Notes: a model not told the origin generated them from the sequence alone. Positions 1-8,692 are shown, counted from the first letter of the stretch. The stretch: 64,000 nt of DNA from Chloroflexota bacterium (GCA_028875245.1 JAPPEU010000010.1:1-64000); one strand, 5' to 3'. Numbers and translations: made by a program.

Positions 1-24
1 CCCCCCCCCCCCCCCCCCCCCCCC
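1..24. repeat. Run of 24 C residues at the window edge
   Basis: The first 24 bases are uninterrupted C. Nothing else in the window resembles it. It is either a homopolymer tract or, more likely, a contig-end artefact, since poly-G/poly-C ends are common with two-colour sequencing chemistry. The next 100 bases hold no recognisable gene. Confidence 0.9.
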
Positions 25-126
25 AAATGTTAAGACAAGGTTAAGAAAACGCGCGGCGCGGCTGGCTTTGTTCATGGCGCTTCCTCCTGATGGTAGCGGA
101 CGCGAAGCCGACATGACAGGCTCCTT

Positions 127-570
127 TCAACTGGGCAGGCGGTTGATGATGATGGCGGCCGCGGCGATGATGACGCCACTGACAGCGATACCTGTACGTA
201 TCAGCCAAGCGGCGAGTTGTTTCATGTGGTCTTGCCATTCCTTCCGCAGCTGAACCGACTGGGCTTTAAGGTCTTTGCTGAATTGCGCGGATTGGGCATC
301 CAGCCGCGTGTTGAACAGTTCGCTTTGGGCTTGCAAATCTTTGCTGAATTGCGCGGACTGGGCGGCAATTTGCTCTTGCGTGGCGGCATGCAGTCCCTCC
401 AGGCGGGCAATATCGGACTTGGTCGCCAAGTGCGGTTTCTCCGCCTCACGCGCGTGTTCCAAGCCGGAGACGCGCTCCGCCAACTCGCCGACTTGCTCGA
501 CAACCCGCGTCTGCGAGAATTGTTCCAAAGCTTCAACGCGCTGTTCTAAAACCGGGTCGTTTTCTGCCAC
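127..570 (-). CDS. Coiled-coil protein with C-terminal membrane anchor
   Basis: A 147-residue protein starting at GTG. Residues 1-110 are charged and heptad-like, consistent with a long coiled coil. They contain two near-identical copies of AQSAQFSKDL(Q/K)AQS, visible in the DNA as a tandem duplication around 270-360. The last 25 residues form one hydrophobic segment (WLIRTGIAVSGVIIAAAAIII) ending in NRLPS, so the protein is probably tail-anchored with the coil in the cytoplasm. The reading frame stays open to a TTG at 636, but that TTG lies within a -35 element (TTGCGT, 17 bp, TATAAT). Transcription should therefore begin downstream of it, which favours the GTG at 570. The layout recalls DUF1640-like coiled-coil membrane proteins. 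No specific function can be assigned. Confidence 0.6.
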   Translation of the reverse strand: MAENDPVLEQRVEALEQFSQTRVVEQVGELAERVSGLEHAREAEKPHLATKSDIARLEGLHAATQEQIAAQSAQFSKDLQAQSELFNTRLDAQSAQFSKDLKAQSVQLRKEWQDHMKQLAAWLIRTGIAVSGVIIAAAAIIINRLPS

Positions 571-607
571 GTCAATTGACCATAAGCCCCTGACTCGATT
601 GATAAAG

Positions 608-636
608 ATTATAGGCGCGGTTTGACTGAAACGCAA
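608..636 (-). promoter_or_regulatory. Sigma-70 promoter for the coiled-coil gene
   Basis: On the minus strand TTGCGT (636-631) is followed by a 17-bp spacer and a perfect TATAAT (613-608). It is about 40 bp upstream of the GTG at 570 and overlaps the alternative TTG start, so it also decides the start of the gene. Confidence 0.6.
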
Positions 637-660
637 GCGCCGCTGATTCTGAGACGGGCT

Positions 661-811
661 ATCGCGTCAAACTAAAATGGCGCTGCAATCAACTACTTTC
701 CCCACAACTTTCCTAATCTCTAGGGGCGATTCTGTGAATCGTCCGCATAATTTAGGCTATCTTCGTGGGCGACGCACAGTGTCGCCCCTACATTTTCCCT
801 TATTCTCGCGG
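661..811. repeat. Intergenic repeat family A, copy 1
   Basis: This roughly 150-bp stretch is about 90% identical over its first 119 bases to 23775-23946. It includes AATCAACTACTTT, a GGGGCGATTC-TGT-GAATCGTCC hairpin, TTTAGGCTATCTTCGTGGGCGACGC and a closing GTCGCCCCTAC. It fills the intergenic gap between the coiled-coil gene and the acetyltransferase and encodes no credible protein. Its GTAGGGGCGA palindromes are shared with the other repeats of this window. Confidence 0.8.
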
Positions 812-833
812 CAGCAGCATGGGGCGCCCGCCT

Positions 834-1430
834 TTAGCGCTTGACGCTCCCCAAGCCGGTTTGCAGCAGGGCGTCAAAGTATTCCTCAATCGCCAGTTGC
901 GTGATTGAGAGCGGCGGCTGCGGATCTGCTGGCGGCGGACGCAATTCCAGCTGCCACCAACCTGTATCGCGCCAGGCGTCCGCCTTGTAGCCGACGCCCT
1001 TGAAGACGCCGATCCTGCGAAAGCCGAGGGCTTCGTGCGCGCGTATGCTGGCGTCATTTGGCAGCGCAATGACGCCGACCGCCTGGCAGTATCCCTGTTC
1101 ACGCAGGAGCGCGAGAAGGGAAGTGTAGAGGGCTCGTGAAACGCCGCGCCTCTGGAAACCGGCATGGATGTAAACCGTGGTTTCGGCTGTCCATTGATAG
1201 GCGGCGCGGCTGCGAAATGCGCCGGCGTAGGCGTAACCGGCGATCTGACCGCCGATCTCGCAGACCAGCCAGGGATACTGGGTCAAGGTCTTCTCGATGC
1301 GCGCGGCGATTTCCTTTGAGCTGGGCGCGGTCTGCTCAAAGGAGATGTGCGTATCACGGACGATCGGGCGGTAGATTTGGCGGATGGCCGCCGCGTCTGT
1401 GGCGGAGGCCAGGCGGATGACGGCGCTCAT
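834..1430 (-). CDS. GNAT N-acetyltransferase (phosphinothricin acetyltransferase-like)
   Basis: A 198-residue GNAT-fold acyltransferase expected to move an acetyl group from acetyl-CoA to an amine. The start at MSAVIRLASATDA overlaps the deformylase stop by ATGA, which points to translational coupling. The N-terminal DAAAIRQIYRPIV, the central AAYQWTAETTVYIH, the acetyl-CoA loop QRRGVSRALY and the tail ALGFRRIGVFKGVGYK followed by DTGWW match the phosphinothricin/methionine-sulfoximine acetyltransferase (bar/pat) subgroup. Members mostly act on amino acids or herbicide analogues, and the native substrate is usually unknown. The last 30 residues extend beyond the family core. Confidence 0.85.
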   Translation of the reverse strand: MSAVIRLASATDAAAIRQIYRPIVRDTHISFEQTAPSSKEIAARIEKTLTQYPWLVCEIGGQIAGYAYAGAFRSRAAYQWTAETTVYIHAGFQRRGVSRALYTSLLALLREQGYCQAVGVIALPNDASIRAHEALGFRRIGVFKGVGYKADAWRDTGWWQLELRPPPADPQPPLSITQLAIEEYFDALLQTGLGSVKR

Positions 1431-1966
1431 CGCAGCCCGGAAAACTTGAGTCTGGCAGTTTCTTCTTCTTTGTCCGGGCGCCAAACATTGCTGGCGATGT
1501 CGATGTACAAGACGCCATCCAGATGGTCAATTTCATGTTGAAACACGCGCGCCAGCCAGCCAGCCGCCGACAATCTGATCGGCATGCCTTCGCGATCTTG
1601 ACCGGCGACTTCGATGCTTTCATGGCGCTCGACATCACCCAGCAAACCGGGCAGAGACAGGCAGCCTTCGACGCCAGTGACCTTCTCTTCGCTGCGCCTG
1701 ATGATCTTGGGGTTGGCCACAACGTAAAGCCTGCCCGCGTCCTCGGCGAATTTCTCCCGGCATTCCTCGTCATCCGGCAAGCGCACTAAAATCAGGCGCC
1801 AACTGCGCGCGACTTGCGGCCCGGCCAATCCAACGCCCTCGACATTAATCAAGGTGTCGAGCATGTCATCAATCAACTGCTGGAGCGCGGGCCCAAAGTC
1901 GTGAATCCGCGCGGCCGGGCGGCGCAACTGCGGGTTGTCCGGCTGAATGATTGGCAGTACCGTCAT
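1427..1966 (-). CDS. def: Peptide deformylase
   Basis: A 179-residue metalloenzyme that removes the N-formyl group from the initiator methionine of new proteins. All three family motifs are present: GVGLAGPQ at 44-51 (usually GLAAPQ, here Gly for Ala), EGCLS at 100-104 with metal ligand Cys102, and HEIDH at 144-148 with two His ligands and catalytic Glu145. The length is normal. It is the first gene of a two-gene minus-strand unit and overlaps the acetyltransferase by four bases. A tRNA formyltransferase gene, often its neighbour, is not seen. Confidence 0.97.
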   Translation of the reverse strand: MTVLPIIQPDNPQLRRPAARIHDFGPALQQLIDDMLDTLINVEGVGLAGPQVARSWRLILVRLPDDEECREKFAEDAGRLYVVANPKIIRRSEEKVTGVEGCLSLPGLLGDVERHESIEVAGQDREGMPIRLSAAGWLARVFQHEIDHLDGVLYIDIASNVWRPDKEEETARLKFSGLR

Positions 1967-2110
1967 CGTTTGTCCGGCGTATATGCTTACAGGTCAAGCG
2001 CGTATTTTATCGCAAAATTGCCCGGCAATGAATGGATGAATCGCCCCCGCTTCAGATTTCGCTTGGAACAGGAAATCGCTCGTTTGGGAGAAACGACGCG
2101 GGCGAAGGAA

Positions 2111-2127
2111 TTTACAAGGAGTTTACA
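2111..2127 (+). promoter_or_regulatory. Direct repeat TTTACA-N5-TTTACA, possible response-regulator box
   Basis: Two identical TTTACA hexamers start 11 bp apart (2111 and 2122), the spacing used by OmpR/PhoB-family dimers. They lie about 90 bp upstream of the small gene that precedes the OmpR-type regulator, so autoregulation is plausible. This is inferred from spacing alone. Confidence 0.35.
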
Positions 2128-2217
2128 CAGCTAAAGCGAAACTGAGTCATACTGAAAGGGAGGATGGTGGCGCAATGGCCTGTAGGAGTCCTTTCGAATG
2201 AGGGGAGAATGCCCGCT

Positions 2218-2415
2218 ATGATGGAACAGGATGCATTCGAGCATTACATCGAGAGCGAGTTGAACATGGACGCGCTGGATGAGTTGGCGGCTGACTACGA
2301 GAGAAGGCGCAATGAAGTGATCATGGAAATACTGTACTGCTTGGAGCAGCTGAAGGCCCTGCTGGACGGAAACTCGGCTCACGGTCGGATCCCGCCCAAG
2401 GACAGGCGGGAGTAA
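2218..2415 (+). CDS. Small hypothetical protein upstream of two-component system
   Basis: A 65-residue acidic protein (MMEQDAFEHYIESELNMDAL...) ending two bases before the response regulator start, so almost certainly cotranscribed with it. ATG codons at 2209, 2218 and 2221 are all in frame. The GGGGAG at 2202-2207 is best spaced for 2218. The composition is helical, with charged patches around DELAADYERRRNE and EILYCLEQLKALL, and there is no signal peptide. No family is recognised. A role as a small partner of the regulator is possible but unsupported. Confidence 0.55.
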   Translation: MMEQDAFEHYIESELNMDALDELAADYERRRNEVIMEILYCLEQLKALLDGNSAHGRIPPKDRRE

Positions 2416-2417
2416 CT

Positions 2418-3122
2418 ATGGTAGCGGCTGACAGCAGCATGAACGACCGCATTTTGGTCGTCGATGACGAAAAACGCATCATTGATCTGGCGAGGATGTA
2501 TCTTGAGCAGGACGGTTTCCAGGTCGCCTGCGCCACTGACGGGAGCGTGGCCAAGCGAATGATCTTGAATGAAAAACCGAATCTCGTCGTGCTGGATCTG
2601 ATGCTGCCCGGCATGGACGGCCTGGAAGTCTGCCGCCGCGTGCGGGAAGTCTCGGATGTGCCGATAATCATGCTGACGGCGCGGGACGATGATATCGACA
2701 AGATTGTCGGGCTGGAATTGGGCGCCGATGATTATTTGACGAAGCCCTTCAATCCGCGCGAATTGGTGGCGCGCATCCGGGCGATCCTCCGCCGCGCCGA
2801 TCGCGGTGACATGCGTGACGCAGCGCCGCCGCCGATCAACATCGGCAATCTGCATCTTGACGCGCAGCGCCGCCGCGTGGAAGTCGCCGGTCGCGCCGTT
2901 GACCTGCGCATGAAAGAATTCGACCTGCTGAAGACGCTGGCGAATAATAAAGGCGTCGTCTACAGTCGGGACCGGCTGCTCGAAGTCGTCTGGGGTTATG
3001 ATTTCGCTGGCGAGACGCGCACGGTTGACGTCCATATCGCGCATTTGCGCCACAAGCTGCGCGGGATGGACCCGACGATCGATACCATTTGGGGGGTAGG
3101 ATACAAACTTGACGACCGCTAG
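2418..3122 (+). CDS. OmpR/PhoB-family response regulator
   Basis: A 234-residue transcription factor. The N-terminal receiver has the acidic pair Asp16-Asp17, phosphoacceptor Asp60 in VVLDLMLPG, Thr in MLTARD and Lys109 in LTKPF. The C-terminal winged-helix DNA-binding domain (about 135-234) shows the family pattern RMKEFDLLKTLANN, YSRDRLLEVVWG and RTVDVHIAHLRHKL. The ATG at 2418 has a strong GGCGGGAG ribosome site; an inner ATG at 2439 does not. It overlaps the kinase gene by 14 bases. The likely role is phosphorylation-dependent control of genes responding to an envelope or nutrient signal, but the regulon is unknown. Confidence 0.95.
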   Translation: MVAADSSMNDRILVVDDEKRIIDLARMYLEQDGFQVACATDGSVAKRMILNEKPNLVVLDLMLPGMDGLEVCRRVREVSDVPIIMLTARDDDIDKIVGLELGADDYLTKPFNPRELVARIRAILRRADRGDMRDAAPPPINIGNLHLDAQRRRVEVAGRAVDLRMKEFDLLKTLANNKGVVYSRDRLLEVVWGYDFAGETRTVDVHIAHLRHKLRGMDPTIDTIWGVGYKLDDR

Positions 3123-4614
3123 CAGAACCAGATTCAGCTTCAACCTGCGCTTGCGGCTGCTGACGTCTTATCTTGTGCTGATGCTCGTGACGCTGGGCGT
3201 GATTGCGCTGGCGCTGTTCTTCTTGATCGGCAATCGCGCCGCGCCGCCGCAGCCCACCTTCGAGCGCCTGGCAGCATTGACGCAGGGCTTGAATTACATT
3301 GACGCCATCGCCGATTTGGCCGGCGGTCCCAATCAGCGCTTTTTGCAGGATCAGGTGCACGAACTGCTGGCGGTCTTCGCCCGAACGCGGAATGTGCGGA
3401 CGCTGCATATTCTGCTCACGCAAGAACACGCGACTGTCATCTACGATAGCGCGCGGCAATATGATCCGGGCGACCAAATCCGCTTGCGGGGAGACAGTTA
3501 CCGCAGCAAACAGTTGGCGATCGTCCTGTCGCGCGGCAGCCGACAATTCTTCGGCGGCTTCAACGACCCCGACGGACGCGAATGGCTTTATGGCGGCGTG
3601 GTCTTTGGCCAGCAGCGTTTCTTTGCCGAGCGTGTGGATCATAATGACCTTTGGCTATTGGCGGAGCCTCAACCCACCGTGAGCCTGCATGACACGCTGG
3701 CGGTATTCAGCAGCGCCCTGGCGCCGCCCTTGCTTCAAGCCGGTATCGCCGGCTTTGCCTTTGCGATTCTCTTGGCGGCGTTGATCAGCCGTCACATCGC
3801 CGGGCCGCTGCAAACAGTCGCCGAAGCGGCCACAGCGGTTGCCCGCGGCGATTATTCGGCGCAGGCGCCCGTCAGCGGGCCGCCCGAAGCGCGCTCGCTC
3901 GCCACGTCTTTCAATCGGATGACGGCGGAGGTGCTTGCCGCCAATACAGCTCAACGCGATTTTTTGAGCAATGTCTCGCATGACCTCAAGACGCCGCTCA
4001 CATCGATTCAGGGCTATGCCCAGGCTATCATTGATGGCGCGGCCGAAGACACCGGTCAGGCGGCGCAGATCATCTATGAAGAAGCCGGTTTGCTGAACCG
4101 GATGGTGCTTGAATTGACGGATCTGGAGCGCTTGCAAGCTGGCAAACTGTCGATGGCCAGCGACCCAATTGATATGGCGCAGCTCGGCGAGGCGGTGGTG
4201 CAGAGCCTGCTAGTCGTGGCGGAGAAGCAGCGGATCATGCTGGAATCGTCCATTGAGCCCGCGCCCACGGTGACCGGCGATGGCGACCGGCTGGCACAGG
4301 TGTTGATGAACCTCATCAGCAATTCGCTGAAGTACACGCCGGCCGGCGGCAGCGTGCGGGTCGCCGTGGAGCGGGCCGGGGCGGGCGTGGCGGTCTCGAT
4401 AAAAGACAGCGGCATCGGCATTCCGCGGGAAGAATTGTCGCGCGTTTTTGAGCGCTTTTATCAGGTGGACAAAGCGCGCGGGCCACAACGCGGGACCGGC
4501 CTCGGCTTGGCCATCGCGCGCGAGATCGTCGAGGCCCATGGCGGCCGCATCACAGTGATGAGCCGCGGGCGCGATCGGGGCGCGGAGTTCCGCGTTTGGC
4601 TGCCGGCGGGGTAG
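3109..4614 (+). CDS. Membrane sensor histidine kinase
   Basis: A 501-residue kinase starting at TTG inside the regulator's last codons, preceded by a GGGGGG-type ribosome site at 3091-3096. Transmembrane helix 1 is at about 18-41 and helix 2 at 206-228. Between them is a 165-residue extracytoplasmic sensor domain with no recognised ligand motif. A HAMP linker follows (about 229-282), then the dimerisation domain with phosphoacceptor His291 in SHDLKTPL, and an ATPase domain with the N box NLISNSLKYTP, G1 DSGIGIP, the F box FERFYQ and G2 GTGLGLAI. All catalytic boxes are intact. It should phosphorylate the adjacent response regulator. Confidence 0.95.
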   Translation: MTTASRTRFSFNLRLRLLTSYLVLMLVTLGVIALALFFLIGNRAAPPQPTFERLAALTQGLNYIDAIADLAGGPNQRFLQDQVHELLAVFARTRNVRTLHILLTQEHATVIYDSARQYDPGDQIRLRGDSYRSKQLAIVLSRGSRQFFGGFNDPDGREWLYGGVVFGQQRFFAERVDHNDLWLLAEPQPTVSLHDTLAVFSSALAPPLLQAGIAGFAFAILLAALISRHIAGPLQTVAEAATAVARGDYSAQAPVSGPPEARSLATSFNRMTAEVLAANTAQRDFLSNVSHDLKTPLTSIQGYAQAIIDGAAEDTGQAAQIIYEEAGLLNRMVLELTDLERLQAGKLSMASDPIDMAQLGEAVVQSLLVVAEKQRIMLESSIEPAPTVTGDGDRLAQVLMNLISNSLKYTPAGGSVRVAVERAGAGVAVSIKDSGIGIPREELSRVFERFYQVDKARGPQRGTGLGLAIAREIVEAHGGRITVMSRGRDRGAEFRVWLPAG

Positions 4615-4657
4615 CGCTCTCTAATGCGTTCCAATAGCAATTGAACTCGCCAGGCAA

Positions 4658-5707
4658 TCAAGACAGCACCTGGTGGCTTTCGCTGTCATAGGCCAAGGCG
4701 GGCCGCGCCAGCGACACCCAGACCCGGTCGCCACGGCGAAAATAGCGATCGACGCCGGTACGCGCGATCAACTCCGTGTCATCCGCCAGCTCCAGCCCCA
4801 GCCGCTGATGATGCCCATGAAACTCGCGCCAGCGCACCATAGCCGGCCTGCCGCCTTCTTCAAAGCTGACAGCCAGCGCTTCGGGGCGGATCATCAGGTT
4901 GACGCGTCCCGTCTTGGGATGAAAGAGCTTGACCTCGCCAAGGCGGCTGGTTGCGGTCATGCCGTGGGCTTCAGCCGGCAAGAAGTTGGCGTCGCCGACG
5001 AACTTCGCCACGCGGGTATTGATCGGGCGATTGTAGATCACATGCGGCGTCGCCACTTGAATGAGTTTGCCCTCAAAGATAATCGCAATTTCATCCGACA
5101 ATGTCAGCGCTTCTTCCTGGTCGTGGGTGACGAAAATGGCGGTGGTGCCCGTTTCGAGCAGGATATGGCGGACTTCGCTGCGCACTTGCGCGCGCAAACC
5201 GGTGTCGAGGTTGGAAAAAGGCTCGTCCAGCAGCAGGATGTCAGGATTCGGCGCCAGCGCCCGGGCCAGCGCCACACGCTGCTGCTGCCCGCCTGACAGC
5301 TCGTGAGGCATGCGCGCGGCAAATTCGCTCAAGCCCACCAGCGCGAGCAAACGCTCGACCTGCCTGTCCTGCTCCTTGCGCCGCCCGCGCAGGCCAAAGG
5401 CGATGTTGCCCGCGACATCGACATGGGGGAATAGCGCATAATCCTGAAAAACCATGCCGACTTTGCGCTTTTCCGGCGGGATAAAGTGAGATTCGTCGGC
5501 GACGATATGATCGCCGATTTGAATGCGGCCGCTCGTTGGCTTTTCAAAGCCGGCCAGCAGGCGCAAGGTCGTAGTCTTGCCACCGCCGCTAGGGCCGAGC
5601 AGGGTGAAAAATTCGCTCGGGCGCACTCGCAGCGTGATATCGTTGACGGCCGGCCTCTGACCGTTGAAGACTTTCCTGAGATGATTAGCTTGTAGCGAGT
5701 ATTCCAT
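4658..5707 (-). CDS. fbpC: Iron(III) ABC transporter ATP-binding protein
   Basis: A 349-residue ATPase that energises import through the neighbouring permease. Walker A is GPSGGGKT at 38-45, then the Q loop MVFQDYALFPH, signature LSGGQQQR, Walker B ILLLDEP and the switch His in FVTHDQEEAL. After the nucleotide-binding domain (about residue 240) a TOBE-like regulatory domain follows. Spacing and the FbpC/PotA-type sequence, together with the FbpA- and FbpB-like genes upstream, point to ferric iron, though thiamine or another CUT/POPT substrate cannot be excluded. A 116-bp gap separates it from fbpB and holds a 13-bp sequence repeated upstream of fbpA. Confidence 0.9.
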   Translation of the reverse strand: MEYSLQANHLRKVFNGQRPAVNDITLRVRPSEFFTLLGPSGGGKTTTLRLLAGFEKPTSGRIQIGDHIVADESHFIPPEKRKVGMVFQDYALFPHVDVAGNIAFGLRGRRKEQDRQVERLLALVGLSEFAARMPHELSGGQQQRVALARALAPNPDILLLDEPFSNLDTGLRAQVRSEVRHILLETGTTAIFVTHDQEEALTLSDEIAIIFEGKLIQVATPHVIYNRPINTRVAKFVGDANFLPAEAHGMTATSRLGEVKLFHPKTGRVNLMIRPEALAVSFEEGGRPAMVRWREFHGHHQRLGLELADDTELIARTGVDRYFRRGDRVWVSLARPALAYDSESHQVLS

Positions 5708-5751
5708 CAGCCAACCGGCGGCGCTATGTCATCATCCTGATCAAGAATAGT

Positions 5752-5764
5752 GCAAAAGTGAAAT
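5752..5764. promoter_or_regulatory. 13-bp motif shared with the fbpA upstream region
   Basis: GCAAAAGTGAAAT lies 45 bp upstream of fbpC. An exact copy in the opposite orientation sits at 8693-8705 upstream of fbpA. An exact 13-mer shared by two short leaders of one transport system suggests a common regulator site. It does not resemble a Fur box. Confidence 0.35.
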
Positions 5765-5823
5765 GTATAAAGGGGATATTGCGCTGAAGCTATGAAGGCG
5801 AGAATAAGTCGGGATTCGACGCG

Positions 5824-7458
5824 CTAATCTACCGCTTTTTCCCGCCGGAGTATGATCGCCAATGCGAAGGCTGAAACCAAAATCAGCACCAGGCCGGGTA
5901 ACGCGATAGAAGAAAGGAAAGCCTCATCGTAGGCGCTCCAGATGCGCGTGGCGAAGGTGCGGAAACCGATGGGGCGGAGGATCAACGTCGTTGGCAGCTC
6001 TTTCATCACATTGAGGAAGACCAGCGCCAGGCCGGCCAAGATGCCGCCGCGGGCCAGTGGTGCCGTTATCCGCAGGAGGGCGGCCCAGGCAGACAGGCCA
6101 AGGCTGCGAGCGGCTTCTTCAAAGCGCGGATCGATCTGCGCGAAGGCGCTTTCGGTAGCGCCGATGCTGAAGGGCAGGTAACGGATGGCGTAGCCGATGA
6201 TGAGCAGGGGCAAGGTTTGATAGAAGCTGAGAAAATTCCGAGAGGCGAACATGACCAGCGCCAGCGCGATGACGATGCCGGGCAGGACATTGCCCGCGTA
6301 GGCGAGATGAACCAGCCAGCGATTGAAACGGCTGCTGCCGCGCGCAGCCAACAGCGCCAGCGGGAAAGCGGCAATGCTGACCGCCAGCGCGGATGCGGCG
6401 CTCACGCCCACGGTATTCCTCATAAGCAAGGTCAACGGCGCCTGCACGGGATCTGTGATTCTATGGCCCGCCAGCCAGGAAAACAGCACCAGCAACGGGA
6501 TGACAACTCCTATGAATACAACGACGGCGCAAAAAATTAGCGCGGGGATTTTCCATTTGCCCAAGTGCAAAATTTCCTGGGGCCGTGAAGCGCCTGTGCC
6601 GATGCGATAATGGCGTCCGCGCAGTTGCAAGCGCGATTGCATGAGCAGCAAGACAAGCGTCATGCCGACGAGGAGAAGCGCCAGCACGGAAGCCTTGTCC
6701 ATGCGAAACGACTCGGCCTGGATGAATATCGCGCGGGTGAAAGCGTTGAAGTGCATAACGGCAACAGCGCCGAAGTCGCTAAGGCAGTAGAGCGCCGTCA
6801 TCAGCATGCCAGTCGAAAGCGCCGGGCGCATCTGGGGCAGGATGATCTGTCGAAAGACGCCCCAGCGATTCAAGCCCAGGCTTTGGCCCGCTTCCTCGAG
6901 ACTGCGGTCGCAATGCAGCAGCGCCGCATGGACGGGCAGCACGATGTAAGGAAAGGTGACGACAGTAAGCGTTAGCGCCGCGCCCGGGAAGCCCTTAATG
7001 CCGGGCAGCCGGTCGACGCCGAAGGGCTCAAGCAGGGATTGCAAAATGCCCTTGGGGCCGAAAGCCTCCGCGTAAGTCACCGCCGTCAAATAGGAGGGGA
7101 TGACCATAGCCGCCAGCCCCAACACGAGCCAGGCGCGCCGCCCGGGCAGGTCGCTGCGGCTGGTCAGCCAGGCGAATGGGATGGCGATCGCCGTCGCGCA
7201 GAGGGTGACTGCCGCCGTGAGGCCGATGCTATTGCCGACGATGCGCAGCGTCCGCGCGCGCAGCAGGTAGTCTATGCCGTCTTGGCCCGCGCTCACTGCG
7301 CCGATAATCAGATAAACCAGCGGAATCATGACCACGGCAACGACGGCCAGGCTGATGATTTGCGCCACTTGCCTGTTGCCGACATGCCAGCGGGACATCG
7401 CCTGCCGGTGGTGGCCGTTCATTCTAAATCTTGACGGTATGATATCGCTAAGGTGCAT
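5824..7458 (-). CDS. fbpB: Iron(III) ABC transporter permease
   Basis: A 544-residue integral membrane protein with about 12 hydrophobic segments and two copies of the binding-protein-dependent transport fold, as in FbpB/AfuB permeases. EAA-type coupling loops are visible as EEAGQSLGLNRWGVFRQIIL and EEAARSLGLSAWAALLRITA, each contacting an ATPase subunit. It lies between the binding protein gene and the ATPase gene on the same strand. The N-terminal 25 residues before the first helix are charged and cytoplasmic. The annotated start, MHLSDIIPSRFRMNGHH, could be replaced by an inner methionine at residue 13. Confidence 0.9.
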   Translation of the reverse strand: MHLSDIIPSRFRMNGHHRQAMSRWHVGNRQVAQIISLAVVAVVMIPLVYLIIGAVSAGQDGIDYLLRARTLRIVGNSIGLTAAVTLCATAIAIPFAWLTSRSDLPGRRAWLVLGLAAMVIPSYLTAVTYAEAFGPKGILQSLLEPFGVDRLPGIKGFPGAALTLTVVTFPYIVLPVHAALLHCDRSLEEAGQSLGLNRWGVFRQIILPQMRPALSTGMLMTALYCLSDFGAVAVMHFNAFTRAIFIQAESFRMDKASVLALLLVGMTLVLLLMQSRLQLRGRHYRIGTGASRPQEILHLGKWKIPALIFCAVVVFIGVVIPLLVLFSWLAGHRITDPVQAPLTLLMRNTVGVSAASALAVSIAAFPLALLAARGSSRFNRWLVHLAYAGNVLPGIVIALALVMFASRNFLSFYQTLPLLIIGYAIRYLPFSIGATESAFAQIDPRFEEAARSLGLSAWAALLRITAPLARGGILAGLALVFLNVMKELPTTLILRPIGFRTFATRIWSAYDEAFLSSIALPGLVLILVSAFALAIILRREKAVD

Positions 7459-7524
7459 GATTTGCTTTTGGAATCATTTCGGGGCGAGAGAATCCCCGCC
7501 CCGTTTACGGTTGAGATTGGCCCC

Positions 7525-8538
7525 TTAATCGAGCGCGCCGCTCTCTTCGATCATTTCCAGCGCGCCCTGGAGATCGGCCAGATCAGACAAGTCGATTTCC
7601 GGCGTTTCAATATCAGCGAGCGCGGGCAGATCCACCGGCGGTTCGACCGTCGCCACCAGCGGATACTCGTAGGTGCTCTGGGCGAAGTATTCCTGCGCGG
7701 TATCGCTGAGCAGGTAATCCACCAGCGCCAAGGCCTCATTAGGCTGATCGGTCGACTTCAGAATCGCCGCGCCCGCCACATTGATCAGGGCGCCGGGGTC
7801 GCCACCCGGGAAGAAATGCAGCGTGGCGCTGATGTCTGGATCTTCAGCCAGGAAGCGGAACAGATAATAGTGGTTGACCAAGCCGCCGACGACCTCGCCA
7901 TCAATAGTGGCTTGCACGATTGGCGTGTTCTTGGGATAGGCATTCACGCCGTTTGCGATCATGCCCGCCAGCCAATCTGCCGTCTCTTCTTCGCCCAGCA
8001 GCACGCGCATGGCGGTAACGTTGGCGACGAAGGACGCGTTGGTCGGCGCCCAGCCGACCAGCCCGCTCCATTCCTCGCCGGTGAGATCAAGGATCGAGTT
8101 CGGCAGCTCCAGCCCCTGTTCTTCCAGCGCTTCGGGATTGTAGACGAAGACGCGCGCGCGTCCGCTCAAGCCGGTCCAGACGCCATCGGGCGAAACAAAA
8201 GCAGGGTTGGCGACTCGGGCGATAGTCGCGTCGGGCAGCTTATGCAGCATGCCAGCGGCAGCCAAGGCGCCGAGCGCGCCACCGTCCTGGGCGATGAAGA
8301 CATCAGCCGGGCTGTTTTCGCCCTCGGTTAGGATTTGGTTGGCAACAGCGCTCGTGCCGCCATAGAGTGTTTGGGTTTCGATACTGGTGTCCTCCGTGAA
8401 CTGAGCCAGAATGGGCCCGACGAGGCTTTCGTTCCGGCCGGAGTAAACGGTCAGAACGTCATCGGCCATCACCGGCGGCAAAATGAAGCAGGACAGCGCG
8501 AAAACTAAAGCGAATAAAATGCTGCGTTGCTTTGGCAT
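7525..8538 (-). CDS. fbpA: Iron(III)-binding extracellular solute-binding protein
   Basis: A 337-residue secreted binding protein that captures the substrate for the FbpBC importer. The start at MPKQRSILFALVFALSC has an AAGGAG ribosome site eight bases upstream; the frame is open further upstream but without a comparable site. Residues 1-25 form a Sec signal peptide ending near VMADD. The mature protein begins with the class-typical LTVYSGRNESLVGPIL, and contains GGTSAVANQIL and ADVFIAQDGGALGALA, all characteristic of FbpA/FutA-like proteins. The conserved tyrosines in NHYYLFRF are the usual iron ligands. There is no lipobox, so it may be free or loosely surface bound. Confidence 0.92.
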   Translation of the reverse strand: MPKQRSILFALVFALSCFILPPVMADDVLTVYSGRNESLVGPILAQFTEDTSIETQTLYGGTSAVANQILTEGENSPADVFIAQDGGALGALAAAGMLHKLPDATIARVANPAFVSPDGVWTGLSGRARVFVYNPEALEEQGLELPNSILDLTGEEWSGLVGWAPTNASFVANVTAMRVLLGEEETADWLAGMIANGVNAYPKNTPIVQATIDGEVVGGLVNHYYLFRFLAEDPDISATLHFFPGGDPGALINVAGAAILKSTDQPNEALALVDYLLSDTAQEYFAQSTYEYPLVATVEPPVDLPALADIETPEIDLSDLADLQGALEMIEESGALD

Positions 8539-8692
8539 ACTGCGGACTCCTTGCGTTTGGCGCAAATCCCGGATAGGATTTGCATAGATACGAGGGTCAA
8601 TTGGGCCTGAGAACGGATTGCGAGTCGCTTCTCTCCCGGTTGACCTTTTCATTTTCGCAGAAAGAGCCAGCGCGCGTCCACGCTTGTGGTAA

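Noticed and set aside
1814..2134. Plus-strand frame overlapping the start of the deformylase gene
   Set aside because: It lies mostly antisense to the deformylase and its translation has no recognisable feature.
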